DNA of 64,000 nt, from assembly GCA_021785195.1 (NCBI GenBank), contig JAJYGC010000009.1, positions 1-64,000 on the forward strand, given 5' to 3'. Origin of the DNA: Nitrospirota bacterium (lineage in GTDB: Bacteria; Nitrospirota; Leptospirillia; Leptospirillales; Leptospirillaceae). The translations under genes were made by a program, and so were the position numbers. The notes beneath the pieces were generated by a model. The model ran no database searches. It had not been told where the DNA came from and worked only from the letters and a program-made list of their open reading frames with translations. This document shows positions 35,790 to 44,908 of this stretch, piece after piece (the stretch's first letter is position 1; the number at the start of each line of letters is the position of its first letter).

Positions 35790-36320
35790 TCATAGCGGGA
35801 TGGAAATTCCCAGAAACCAGCGGTCGTTGTTCAACGAACTTGACGGATTGGAATCGAGTCCCCCTCCTTCGGGAAAGAACAGCCGATTTTCAATTTCGAT
35901 TCCGACATGTTTTCCCGTCCAGAAAACACCCCCGATGCCGATGTCAAAAACGGGAAGGGTTCCCGATGCGGAAACCGGTCGGGTCAGTTCATAAAAGGCT
36001 ACCCCTGCCCCACCAGATACGTAGAGGCTCAGGAATCGGGCCGGATTGATCCAGTAGAAAATGTTTTCGGTGACGGTGCTCTGGGAAAGGGTGCAGTTTC
36101 CGCAGATTTGGGGCGTCCAAAGAAGATCTGTTTCAAGACCCAGGTTGGGGACAAGAAACAGCTTGGCCTGCCCCCCGAATCCAGGTGCCCCATTGGATAG
36201 GCCAATGCCTGGAGTCAGGATGGCACGGTCCGCCCCCAGCGATTTTCCGGTGGTCCAGAAGAGGACGAGAATGATTGCAAGTCCGACCGGTAATGCCTGA
36301 TGCATGCTTGGAACTCTCAT
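35790..36320 (-). CDS. Outer-membrane beta-barrel-like protein
   Basis: A 176-residue exported protein. The signal peptide runs MRVPSMHQALPVGLAIILVLFWTT to GKSLGA. The mature part alternates polar and hydrophobic residues in short strands with turn residues (GIGLSNGAPGFGGQAKLFLV, FLSLYVSGGAGVAFYELT, GIEIENRLFF), as in small outer-membrane barrels. A cysteine pair (QICGNCTLS) lies in a loop. I start at 36320, where AAGGAG lies 7 bases upstream. It sits 47 bp upstream of the lipoprotein gene at 35742 in the same direction, probably one transcript. Confidence 0.7.
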   Translation of the reverse strand: MRVPSMHQALPVGLAIILVLFWTTGKSLGADRAILTPGIGLSNGAPGFGGQAKLFLVPNLGLETDLLWTPQICGNCTLSQSTVTENIFYWINPARFLSLYVSGGAGVAFYELTRPVSASGTLPVFDIGIGGVFWTGKHVGIEIENRLFFPEGGGLDSNPSSSLNNDRWFLGISIPL

Positions 36321-36554
36321 CGATTTTCTCCTTGGCGCGATGGACTCAGAAACGAACGACCCCGGAGCAAGCAATGAAAGTGCTAGGAATAAAGTGTTTT
36401 TTGAAAATGACTTATGGATTTTAGAATGCGATGGATTCGGTCGTGTTTGATCGGGGAATCAAAAAATTGGTTAAGCGACAGCCACTTGGAGGGGGAGCAG
36501 GGAAGCTTTGATGAGAACGAGAATCAGAATCGGTATTGTCGGGGGATAGGAAAA

Positions 36555-36578
36555 ACCGGGGAAGAATCCTTCCCCGGT
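36555..36578 (-). terminator. Intrinsic terminator of the lipoprotein gene at 36612
   Basis: ACCGGGGAAG and CTTCCCCGGT form a 10-bp stem with loop AATC. On the minus strand TTTTTCC follows the stem. It lies 33 bp past the stop. Confidence 0.75.
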
Positions 36579-36611
36579 CGTCTCTTCAGGTCGTGTCCTA
36601 GGGCAGGATGG

Positions 36612-38183
36612 TCATGAGTCCCGTTGAATGATATCCCCTGAAAAAATCATGGTCGTTGCAGTATTGCCGGAGGTGCACGGGGAGGAGCCCCAGCAGTTGG
36701 CGGCCATTGCCTCGTTGGCTCCGAGGACATAGATAAGGTTAAGCGCAATGCTGTTGACGGTGAAGGTCGAAGCGGAAACCTGGATGAACGGATAGGGTGT
36801 TCCCGTTGGATTGTACTCGTTCAACGGGAATGAACTGCCGAAGGTTGTGGCGGTCGATTGCCCTGACATGTCGTCTTCTCTGGGTGTGGAGGCATCCTGG
36901 AGGGTTAGTGATGAAGCAGATCCCTGAATGCAAAAAGGGATCGAGACCCCTCCGACGCTGGGTCCCGTCAAGGTTCCCCTGAGCAGGTATCCTGAAGAAC
37001 AGGTCGCTCCTTCCCCTTCCTGATCCGAGGGCTTGAAGTTTCCCCAGACCGGTTGGGCTCCTGAACTGACCAGCACGGCATCCACTCTCACCGCCTGGTT
37101 GGAGGGTCCGGTACCACCGGCCCGGATGGAGAATCCCGATCCGTTGGTCAGCCAACTGCTGTCGAGGGGAAGAATGGTTCCGGTGAGCGTAAAGTCGACA
37201 TGGCTATTGTCCGTGAGGACCATGTTGATGGACTGGCCCAATACCTGAGCATGGCTGATCCCGGAAATGTTCAGTGAAGTCGTGGTGGTTCCCATGGTGA
37301 GGTTCCCGTTGGCGTCCACGGAAATGGTGGCGGAAAACGGTTCGATCAGGGGGGTGTTGTTGGTTGACCCGTCAGTGGAAACCCCGGACTCTTCCAGAAC
37401 CCCTTGAAGGGTGTAGTTTCCTGGAGTGACGGGAATTTGGGTGGAGACGTCTTCGCCGCCGTCCAGTTCAGGGGTCCAGTCGGGGCTTTCCGAAATCAGG
37501 TTCAGGTAGTTTTCAATGTTCGTGCAGGAGGTGAAGTTACCGGCACTCGAATTGATCAGATTGCTTGAAGAGTTGGAACTGGCCTGGCCGGCAACCTGTT
37601 GGGCCATTTCCCAGGAATCCTGGCTGGAGGTCGGATTGACCTGATTGTCGACATCACACATGATGTCGGCCGAAAGTTCCAGGAGTTCCTTTCGATGGGT
37701 GGAAAGAAGGGACTGGTAAGAGCCGTTTGTCAGGGTGGAAAGAGTTCCGTCCAGTTTTTCAGCCAGTGCCAGCGCTGCAGTCGTCACCTGGGAGACCTCA
37801 AGGTCGGGAAGTTCTGTGGAGTCCAGTGTCTTTCCGGACTCCTGGGACAGTTTCTGGGACAAGCCAAGAAAGGAGACCAGAGTGGTATTTCCGTCTGTCG
37901 CGGTCAGAAAGACCGGTAGGTTGCCGGACGGGGGGGTGATCGTTATCGTATAGGATCCGGAACTGTCGCTGGTGCCCGTTCCAATGGTTGTTCCGGAGGC
38001 TCCGGGAGATCCGGTCGTGATGGTGATGGTTGCGTTTGGGATGGGATTGTCGATGACCTTTCCCGATACGACTACACCGCCGCCACCTCCTCCGGACGAA
38101 GCGCTACAAGCCGTCAAAAACAGTGCAGCCAGTAAAAATCCTCCCCAGCCGAGGAGGGTATTTCCTTTGCGTTTCTTGTCCAT
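36612..38183 (-). CDS. Ser/Thr/Gly-rich lipoprotein of unknown function
   Basis: A 523-residue lipoprotein: signal from MDKKRKGNTLLGWGGFLLAALF, lipobox LTAC, then a poly-Gly linker after the cysteine (SASSGGGGGG). A carboxypeptidase-regulatory-like beta domain follows (VVVSGKVIDNPIPNATITIT), then long Ser/Thr-rich regions with a few cysteines that could form disulfides (TSCTNIENYLN, ATCSSGYLLR, NCWGSSPC). Its first domain resembles that of the lipoprotein at 34183, so the two may be distant paralogues. Start ATG 38183 has GAGGGAG upstream. A terminator lies just downstream. Confidence 0.75.
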   Translation of the reverse strand: MDKKRKGNTLLGWGGFLLAALFLTACSASSGGGGGGVVVSGKVIDNPIPNATITITTGSPGASGTTIGTGTSDSSGSYTITITPPSGNLPVFLTATDGNTTLVSFLGLSQKLSQESGKTLDSTELPDLEVSQVTTAALALAEKLDGTLSTLTNGSYQSLLSTHRKELLELSADIMCDVDNQVNPTSSQDSWEMAQQVAGQASSNSSSNLINSSAGNFTSCTNIENYLNLISESPDWTPELDGGEDVSTQIPVTPGNYTLQGVLEESGVSTDGSTNNTPLIEPFSATISVDANGNLTMGTTTTSLNISGISHAQVLGQSINMVLTDNSHVDFTLTGTILPLDSSWLTNGSGFSIRAGGTGPSNQAVRVDAVLVSSGAQPVWGNFKPSDQEGEGATCSSGYLLRGTLTGPSVGGVSIPFCIQGSASSLTLQDASTPREDDMSGQSTATTFGSSFPLNEYNPTGTPYPFIQVSASTFTVNSIALNLIYVLGANEAMAANCWGSSPCTSGNTATTMIFSGDIIQRDS

Positions 38184-38369
38184 CAAACTCCCTCTTGAAT
38201 GGTTCACATCTGCTCCCCAGTGGGGAACATGCAGTCCAGGAAGACTTTCAATCGGGCCTGATTCCAGCTCCGTTGAATCGCAATGGATTCTAGAAAAACC
38301 GGTGTCGGAACGCAGTGCACCAGATCACAGCTAAAATGTGACCCATGTCACGGATTTTTTTGATGGGGA

Positions 38370-39407
38370 CTAATTTTTGATGGTACAGGCGGAAATATAG
38401 GATGGGGGCGGTTGGAGGGAGGTCGATGCATTGGTTGTCCAGATCTGGTTGGGGGAGCCCATTCCCCCAGATGTATTGATGGATATCTGGTAAATCGCAC
38501 CGTTCGGAGTTGGCAGATAGATCTGGTTGTCCTTCTGGTCGACACAGGGTGAAGTGATCGTGGAAGGAATGGTGGTGCTGGAGGCATAGGTGGTGGTGGT
38601 GGTCACAGAATTTCCGCCCAACACGCTTCCCAGCTGGCCAGAAGACGCACTGTTGGTAGAAAAGTAGAAATAGGATGTGGAAGGGCTGAACGCGGAATAG
38701 AGGGGGGTTATCCTGGTTAGCGTGGAAGGAGTTCCCGGAAATGTAGTCGAAGTGCTGGTGGTGTTCCATCCACTAAAATACTCCGGGTTGGTGCCAGGAA
38801 CGGGGGCAGAGATGCTGGATGTTGACAGTGTTAGAAAGAAATTACAAGCTGAAGCTCCGATCTGACAGTCCACACTCACGGAGATGGGATAGTATGTCCC
38901 GATTCCCGCTGGATAACAGGTCTTGGTTTTAAGATTGATCGCGGCAATATTGTTGGATGAACTGGTTGTGCCATCCACCGCCAGAAGCCAGTTCCCGTCG
39001 GGGGTGGCAGTTACCCCCGTATAGCTTCCAAGGCAGCTGCTGGGGGAAAGTGGCCCGGATGCCGACAGCGCTCCGCCTCCTGTGATGGTGTAGGTGGTGA
39101 TGGATGTGGCGCCTGTCGCCGCATAGAGCGTCGGAGTTCCGGACCCCCCGGGAGACTGGACATACTGGAGGGAATAGACGGTTCCGGATGCAAGCGGCGT
39201 GCTGGAGACAGGTTTCAGGACGTTGTTGGACTGAAGGGAGAAGGCGTAAATTCCGTTGGTCGACCCGACATAGAGAGTGGTCCCGGTGGAGGTGGAGACA
39301 TCCGGCCCCCCCCCGCAGGAGGTCATTCCAAAGAGGCCAAAGACACAGAGAAACCCAAGGGAGAGCGCGCGAATCGATCGGGAAAGACTGCTGGGTGATG
39401 GTGTCAT
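38370..39407 (-). CDS. Lipoprotein with beta-propeller-like repeats
   Basis: A 345-residue lipoprotein with a long hydrophobic signal (RALSLGFLCVFGLFG) and lipobox GMTSC. Repeated strand-like units (TLYVGSTNGIYAFSLQSNN, TPTLYAATGATSITTYTITGG, YTGVTATPDGNWLLAVDG, NQIYLPTPNGAIYQISI) suggest a seven-bladed propeller of the lactonase/YncE type. Cysteines recur at regular sites (SSCLGS, KTCYPA, SVDCQIGASAC). The function is unknown. The ribosome site is poor (GGAG 14 bases upstream). It is the third lipoprotein of a minus-strand surface-protein cluster. Confidence 0.7.
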   Translation of the reverse strand: MTPSPSSLSRSIRALSLGFLCVFGLFGMTSCGGGPDVSTSTGTTLYVGSTNGIYAFSLQSNNVLKPVSSTPLASGTVYSLQYVQSPGGSGTPTLYAATGATSITTYTITGGGALSASGPLSPSSCLGSYTGVTATPDGNWLLAVDGTTSSSNNIAAINLKTKTCYPAGIGTYYPISVSVDCQIGASACNFFLTLSTSSISAPVPGTNPEYFSGWNTTSTSTTFPGTPSTLTRITPLYSAFSPSTSYFYFSTNSASSGQLGSVLGGNSVTTTTTYASSTTIPSTITSPCVDQKDNQIYLPTPNGAIYQISINTSGGMGSPNQIWTTNASTSLQPPPSYISACTIKN

Positions 39408-39480
39408 CTCAGGTTGCTTTTCTCCGGTGACAAGGAATATGTCAGAATCTGACAGATCTTACTGGAACAATGGCGCCCGA

Positions 39481-40911
39481 TCAAGACTGAATCTCGATGT
39501 GTTCTTCCGCCGCCGGCAAGAGCCGGGTCTTTCGGCCCAGCGCATAAAAAAGCAAGCCTGCCATTAACCACCCCACGAGAAGCAGGATGGTGGAATGGGG
39601 GACCGATCCGATCAGAATGAGGTCCAGCACGATGGAGAAGAGCGGGACGGCCGGGACCCAGGGGCACCGGAAGGCTCCGGGAACCGGGGGGTGGATCCGG
39701 CGGAACCGGAGCAGGGACAGGGCCACGAGAATAAAGGAAAAGAGTGTTCCTGCCGAAGTCAGTCTGGCCAATGTGCCGATCGGAAAGAGCATGGCCGGAA
39801 CCGAGACGAAAACCATGAGGAGTGCCAGTGTCGGGACCGGGGTTCTCCACTTTGGGTGAACCCGGCTCATGAAGGGCGGCATCAGCCCGTCCCGGGCCAT
39901 CATCACCAGGATGCGGCTCTGTGCAAACAGGAGGACGAGCAGAACGCTTGTCAGTCCGACGAGGGCTCCGAGTGTTACCAGCGTTTCCCCGAACCGGACG
40001 CCCACATCCAGAAGGGCCCTGGCCACGGGTGCCGGATTGTTCAGTGTCATGGAAGGAACCATGCCGGTCAGGACAAAGGCGACTGCCATGTAGAGCAAAG
40101 TCGACAGACCGAGTGAGGCGATGATCCCGAAAGGGACGTCCTTTTGCGGATTGTGGGCCTCTTCCGACGCTGTGGTCACGGCATCGAATCCCACGTAGGA
40201 GAAAAAGATCGTCATGGTTCCGGAGAGGACGCCCCATCCCCCGTTCAAAAAGAACGGGTGCCAGTTTGAGGGCTGGATATGCTGGCTCCCCAAAATGAGG
40301 AAAAGCACGATAATCCCGACCTTGACGGCAACCATGATGTTATTGAAGGAAGACGATTTCCGGGTTCCGATCATGAGAAGTCCCAGGATCAGGATCAAGA
40401 TGATGCCTGCCGGAAGGTTGACCGTCCCCCCCTCGAATGGATTCCGGGTCAGTGTCTCCGGAAGGTAGGGGACTCCCAGTCCCACAAAAAGGGATTTGAC
40501 GTACCCGGCCCATCCGATCGAGACGGCGACGGCTCCAAGCGCATAGGTCAGGATCAAGGCCCATCCGGTCAAAAATGCCGGTATTTCTCCGAAGGCCAGC
40601 GACACGTAGGCATAGGCGGAACCGGTGATGGGGACGGAAGAGGCGAATTCGGCATAGATCAGGGCGGCGAGGGTGGCGATCACCCCCCCGAGGAGAAAGG
40701 AGAGGGTCACCGAGGGTCCCGCATATCGGGATGCCGCAATGCCCGTGAGGACGAAAACCCCGACGCCGATCACCCCCCCGATGCCAAGAAGGGTCAGATC
40801 CATCCTTCCCAGCGACCGCTTGAGCCGCAAGTGGTCAAGACGGCTCTGGTCCAGATATCTCGAAGGATGCTTGGGGGAGGCCAGGCGGTGCCTGAGATCG
40901 CCCAGGTTCAT
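39481..40911 (-). CDS. APC-family amino acid permease (cationic amino acid transporter-like)
   Basis: Inner-membrane transporter of 476 residues with 12 or more helices. The signature region is GRMDLTLLGIGGVIGVGVFVLTGIAA. Other conserved blocks are YAEFASSVPITGSAYAYVS and IFFSYVGFDAVTTASEEAHNPQKDVP, typical of YfnA/CAT-type permeases. It lacks the UspA tail of the permease at 32061. No clear ribosome site precedes ATG 40911. It likely imports amino acids, but the substrate is not determined by the sequence. Confidence 0.85.
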   Translation of the reverse strand: MNLGDLRHRLASPKHPSRYLDQSRLDHLRLKRSLGRMDLTLLGIGGVIGVGVFVLTGIAASRYAGPSVTLSFLLGGVIATLAALIYAEFASSVPITGSAYAYVSLAFGEIPAFLTGWALILTYALGAVAVSIGWAGYVKSLFVGLGVPYLPETLTRNPFEGGTVNLPAGIILILILGLLMIGTRKSSSFNNIMVAVKVGIIVLFLILGSQHIQPSNWHPFFLNGGWGVLSGTMTIFFSYVGFDAVTTASEEAHNPQKDVPFGIIASLGLSTLLYMAVAFVLTGMVPSMTLNNPAPVARALLDVGVRFGETLVTLGALVGLTSVLLVLLFAQSRILVMMARDGLMPPFMSRVHPKWRTPVPTLALLMVFVSVPAMLFPIGTLARLTSAGTLFSFILVALSLLRFRRIHPPVPGAFRCPWVPAVPLFSIVLDLILIGSVPHSTILLLVGWLMAGLLFYALGRKTRLLPAAEEHIEIQS

Positions 40912-40971
40912 CCGGCAACGGGAAGGGAAATCAGGTGGATCATAGGGGAGAAACCTCCGGCAATGGTGGGT

Positions 40972-41508
40972 TCAAAGATTCTGGAGCGTTCGCCGCCGGG
41001 CCCGTTCCTTTTTCGACAGACGTCTTGGATTGCCTTTTTTCTTTCCGTCTTTCCGGGAATCGTCCGGATCATCGTCCCCGTCTTTTCCGGGAGAGGGATG
41101 GTGAGAGACGCGGGGGATCGTCCGTTCTCCCACTCGGGTCATGAATTCCCGGGCCCCCACGACTCGGGACCCTTCCCGCTGGACCCTTTCGATGACTTCC
41201 CGGTCGGAGGTGATGACGACCGCCTGTTCCCGGTAGCGCATGGCCAGACGGATCAGGACGGTGTCCGCCGAGCCTTCCTCTTCGGAAAAGACCACTGAAA
41301 AGGTTCCCGATGACTGGACGGGCTCCCTCTCCGGGGCAAATCCATCGAAGACAACGGTCATCTGAACGTCCGATTCCAGTCGGGATCGGTACTCTCCCAA
41401 AAGCCGGACGAGGCGGAGACGCTCGTGGGCGAGGATCTCCCGGTTGTTCCGGAATCGCCCTGCTGATCCGATCACGTTGTATCCGTCGACCAGAATGACC
41501 CGGCCCAT
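40972..41508 (-). CDS. YacP-like NYN-domain RNase
   Basis: A 178-residue protein of the PIN-like NYN family whose Bacillus member (Rae1/YacP) cleaves mRNA on the ribosome. The first strand carries the catalytic aspartate in ILVDGYNVIGS. Further acidic sites are VVFDGFAPERE, EEEGSADTVLIRLA and ITSDREVIERV. The tail is highly basic (RKDGKKKGNPRRLSKKERARRR), suited to RNA or ribosome binding. I start at 41508 with AAGGAGGAG upstream. It is the last gene of the tmk-holB-ricT-metG-tatD run, after a gap of about 70 bp. Confidence 0.85.
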   Translation of the reverse strand: MGRVILVDGYNVIGSAGRFRNNREILAHERLRLVRLLGEYRSRLESDVQMTVVFDGFAPEREPVQSSGTFSVVFSEEEGSADTVLIRLAMRYREQAVVITSDREVIERVQREGSRVVGAREFMTRVGERTIPRVSHHPSPGKDGDDDPDDSRKDGKKKGNPRRLSKKERARRRTLQNL

Positions 41509-41575
41509 GGCGCTCCTCCTTCCGACAGTGTGCCATGATCCAGCCGGAAAGTGCAAAATGCCGGGGGAGTCCCTT

Positions 41576-42049
41576 TCAGGATGAAGGATTCAGGTGTTTC
41601 CCGAAGCAGAGGATGTCGGCGTGGTGGTAGTGGTCGGGGAGGACCGATTCGGGGCGGTACCCCAGCGACAGGAAAAACGGGATGTTCCCCTCGGTCTGGA
41701 GCAGGGTGCAGAGGTGGATCTTGTGGGTGTTTGGCGGAACCCGTTCTTCGAGTCCCTGGATCAGCGCCCGGCCGATCCCTTGTTTGTGAAGGTCCGGGTC
41801 CACGGAAATTTTCCGGACGAAGACCACCCCTTCGATTTCGGCAAACCGGACCGACCCCAGAACCCTTCCTTCCGGCGCCCGGGCCACCAGGATCGTTTTT
41901 TGACCAGAGTCCTCAACGAGTTCTTCGATCGTTTCCCGGGTCCAGGGTTCGGGATTGACCCGCGGCGCATGGATCCCGAAGGCCTTTTTCTGGACCTCCA
42001 GAATTCCCGGAAAGTCTTCGGGGTGGGCCCCGTCGATGACAAAATCCAT
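41576..42049 (-). CDS. GNAT-family N-acetyltransferase
   Basis: A 157-residue acetyltransferase. Motif A is visible as VFVRKISVDPDLHKQGIGRALIQGLE, and a later block is LCTLLQTEGNIPFFLSLGYRPE. The acceptor is unknown. Its ATG shares one base with the tatD stop (TAATG), so translation is coupled to tatD. The spacing in this cluster is tight, which argues that it belongs to the housekeeping operon rather than being an insertion. Confidence 0.85.
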   Translation of the reverse strand: MDFVIDGAHPEDFPGILEVQKKAFGIHAPRVNPEPWTRETIEELVEDSGQKTILVARAPEGRVLGSVRFAEIEGVVFVRKISVDPDLHKQGIGRALIQGLEERVPPNTHKIHLCTLLQTEGNIPFFLSLGYRPESVLPDHYHHADILCFGKHLNPSS

Positions 42050-42834
42050 TACACGGAGTCCGGCAGGGCAAACAGGGTTCGGGTATTGTTCCTGATCTCC
42101 ATGGCCAGACGAGCAGGGTCGGCAGCCCGGGTCAGACTCAGGACCGAAAGCGTTTCAGGGAGGTAGGAGGGTTCGTTGGTCTTTCCGCGGTAGGGAACGG
42201 GGGCAAGGTACGGACAGTCTGTCTCGACCAGGATCCGGTCATGGGGAACGTGTTTTGCCACCTCCCTGAGGGATTCTGCATTCCGGAAGGTCAAGATTCC
42301 CGAAAAAGAAAGATAGAACCCCATTTCAAGGGCCCGATCGGCGGCTTTCTGATCCCCCGTGAAACAGTGGAGGACGCCCGGACGGGAGGGAAGGGACATT
42401 GATTCGAGGATGGAAAAGAGGCTCTCGAAAGCATCCCGGCAATGGATGACCAGCGGGAGGTCCCGGGAGGTCGCCAGAGCGATCTGCCCCCGAAAGGAGT
42501 GGATCTGGTCCTCCTGGGAGGGCTCCGGATAGGAGAAATCCAGCCCTGTCTCTCCGATTGCGACGACGCCCGGTGCATGGCTCAGGAGTTCAATCTCTTT
42601 TTGAAGTTCGGGGGTCCAGAGATCGGCGTCGCTGGGATGAAGTCCCACCGTCGCAAAAACATGGGGGAACTGAGCGGAGAGGCGCACCGATTCCCGGGAG
42701 CGTTCCAGGTCTGTTCCCACGTTGATGAGGGCTTCGAGTCCCGCCTCCCGGGCCCGGTCATAAACGTCTCCGGGGGAGTGTGTTTCCGGCATGAGATTCA
42801 AGTGGGCGTGGCTGTCGATGAATGGAAGAATCAT
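42049..42834 (-). CDS. tatD: TatD-family metal-dependent hydrolase/DNase
   Basis: A 261-residue TIM-barrel metallohydrolase with 3'-5' nuclease activity in studied members. Metal ligands are visible in FIDSHAHLNL (H-x-H), AIGETGLDFSY (Glu), LVIHCRDAF (His), VLHCFTGD (His) and LVETDCPYLAPVPYRGKTNEP (Asp). It follows metG with an 11-bp gap and overlaps the next gene by one base. metG-tatD pairing is common across bacteria, which supports the call. Confidence 0.93.
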   Translation of the reverse strand: MILPFIDSHAHLNLMPETHSPGDVYDRAREAGLEALINVGTDLERSRESVRLSAQFPHVFATVGLHPSDADLWTPELQKEIELLSHAPGVVAIGETGLDFSYPEPSQEDQIHSFRGQIALATSRDLPLVIHCRDAFESLFSILESMSLPSRPGVLHCFTGDQKAADRALEMGFYLSFSGILTFRNAESLREVAKHVPHDRILVETDCPYLAPVPYRGKTNEPSYLPETLSVLSLTRAADPARLAMEIRNNTRTLFALPDSV

Positions 42835-42845
42835 CCGGTCAGTCC

Positions 42846-44876
42846 TTATCGGATTTCGGACCCTGGTTTCAGGTCCCGGTCGAAGGTGATCAGCGAAACA
42901 CCGGTTTCGGTCTGTGCCGCCAGGACCATCCCCTGGGACTCTACCCCCATGAGCTTGGCCGGCTTCAGGTTTGCCAAAACGAGAATCGTTTTTCCGATGA
43001 GTTCCCCGGGGGTGTAGGACCCCGCGATTCCGGCCACCACCGTGCGTTTCTCCCGGCCGATGTCGACTGTCAGCTTGAGGAGTTTCTTCGACTTGGGAAC
43101 TGGTTCGGCCGCAAGAACCGTCGCAGGGGTCAGTTCAATGCCCTGGAACGCTTCCAGGTCGATTTCCGGCTTGGCCGGACGGGTTAGGGGTTGGCTTTCG
43201 CCGGTCTTCAGGGGCTCGGCCGGAATTGGTTCTCCTGAAGGAGAAGGCGCGGGAATCTCTCCCCTTCGTTCGGGCGATCCCACTCTGGCGGGACGCGGTT
43301 CCTTCTGGACGGAGCCATCCGGGTTCCGTTTTTCGAACAGGGGCAAAACCGGTTCCAGCGCAAGGGTCTTCGGAAGCCTCCCCCAGGCTCCGTCTGTCTG
43401 GTAGGAAAGGCCCGTCAGGGATTCCGACGATTTGAGCGATTCGATGATCCGGATCGCGGTCTGTGGCATGAACGGGGCCAGATAGACTGCCGTCACCCGA
43501 ATCCCCTCGAGAAGGTCCGAAAGGACGCAGTCCAGCTCGTGCTTGCGGTCGGGGTCCTTGGCCAGGACCCATGGCGCCTTGCTGTCCACATACCGGTTGA
43601 GAAGGCTGATGAAGGTCCAGAGGGTTCCCAGGGCCTTGTGGAACTCGAACCGCAAGGTGAGGCGGGGAACTTCGGGAAGGATCTCTCGCGCGGCCTGAAG
43701 AAGTTCCGGGGAGGGGACATATCCCTCCGGGATCCGGAACATCCCGTCTTCGGCGGAACGGGAAGCCATGGCCACGACACGGGACAGGAGGTTGCCCAGA
43801 TCGTTTGCCAGATCCGCATTGACGCGCTGGATCAGGGAACTGTCGGAGAAATCGGAATCCTGTCCGAATTGGCCCTCCCTCATGAGGAAGTAGCGGAGGG
43901 TGTCGGAGCCAAAACGCTCGGCGTAGAGGACCGGGTCCACGGCGTTTCCCCGGCTCTTGGACATTTTTTCTCCATTCACGGTCCACCACCCATGGGCAAA
44001 GATGAGACGGGCAGGTTCCAGTCCGAGGGCATGGAGGATGGTTGGCCAATAGACCGCATGAGTCGTGAGGATATCTTTTCCGATGACATGGGTGGCGGGC
44101 CAGAGACGTTTCAGGTTTTCCGCTGTTCCCGGCATGGAAAGGGGAACGGTGATGTAGTTCAGGAGGGCGTCGAACCAGACGTAGGTGACATAATCCTTCG
44201 CAAAGGGGATGGGAATCCCCCAGGGCATGCGGGAAACAGGGCGGGAGATGCAGAGGTCTTCCAGGGGCTTTTCCAGAAATCCCATGATTTCGTTGTAGCG
44301 GCTTTCCGGCCGGATGGCGTCAGGGTGTTCCCGGTACCAGGAGACTAGCCAGTCCTGGTACTGGCTCATCTTAAAGAAATAATTCGTTTCAAGGACCTGT
44401 TCCACGGGCCGTTTGCAGTCCGGGCAGAGTCCGTCCGAAACGTCCTTCTGGGTCCAGAACCGTTCGTCGAACATGCAATACCAGCCCTCATAGGGTCCTT
44501 CGTAGATGTCCCCTTTCTTCCAGAGCTGGTTGAGCGCTTCCTGTACGCCGAGAATATGGCGCTCCTCGGTTGTCCGGATGAAATCGTCATTCGAGATGTG
44601 CAGAAATTTCCAAAGGTCCCGGAATCGGGGCATGATGCGGTCGACATAGATTTTGGCGGGAAGATTGAGTTTCTGGGCAGACTGCCAGACTTTCTGTCCA
44701 TGCTCGTCGGTTCCGGTCAAAAAGAACACCGGTGTTCCTGTCATTCTGGAAGTCCTGGCCACGACATCGCAGGCGATTGTCGTATAGGCGTGACCGATGT
44801 GGGGAATATCGTTGACATAATAGATCGGGGTGGTCAGATACAGCCATTCCCGTGGGGACATTTCGTCTTGAGCCAT
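42846..44876 (-). CDS. metG: Methionyl-tRNA synthetase with C-terminal tRNA-binding domain
   Basis: Class I synthetase charging tRNA-Met, 676 residues. The HIGH motif is PHIGHAY at 25-30 and the KMSKS motif is EKMSKSRGN near residue 300. A single CPDC knuckle lies in the connective peptide (LCPDCKRPVE) with another cysteine in WYCMFDE. After a Pro/Glu-rich linker (about 530-575) comes the tRNA-binding OB-fold dimerisation domain (IELTPATVLAAEPVPKSKKLLKLTVDIG). I start at 44876 with AAAGGA upstream. It lies 32 bp downstream of ricT in the tmk-holB-ricT-metG-tatD operon. Confidence 0.95.
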   Translation of the reverse strand: MAQDEMSPREWLYLTTPIYYVNDIPHIGHAYTTIACDVVARTSRMTGTPVFFLTGTDEHGQKVWQSAQKLNLPAKIYVDRIMPRFRDLWKFLHISNDDFIRTTEERHILGVQEALNQLWKKGDIYEGPYEGWYCMFDERFWTQKDVSDGLCPDCKRPVEQVLETNYFFKMSQYQDWLVSWYREHPDAIRPESRYNEIMGFLEKPLEDLCISRPVSRMPWGIPIPFAKDYVTYVWFDALLNYITVPLSMPGTAENLKRLWPATHVIGKDILTTHAVYWPTILHALGLEPARLIFAHGWWTVNGEKMSKSRGNAVDPVLYAERFGSDTLRYFLMREGQFGQDSDFSDSSLIQRVNADLANDLGNLLSRVVAMASRSAEDGMFRIPEGYVPSPELLQAAREILPEVPRLTLRFEFHKALGTLWTFISLLNRYVDSKAPWVLAKDPDRKHELDCVLSDLLEGIRVTAVYLAPFMPQTAIRIIESLKSSESLTGLSYQTDGAWGRLPKTLALEPVLPLFEKRNPDGSVQKEPRPARVGSPERRGEIPAPSPSGEPIPAEPLKTGESQPLTRPAKPEIDLEAFQGIELTPATVLAAEPVPKSKKLLKLTVDIGREKRTVVAGIAGSYTPGELIGKTILVLANLKPAKLMGVESQGMVLAAQTETGVSLITFDRDLKPGSEIR

Positions 44877-44908
44877 CCTGATCCTTTCGAATCTGCCGGA
44901 GGTTCCGG

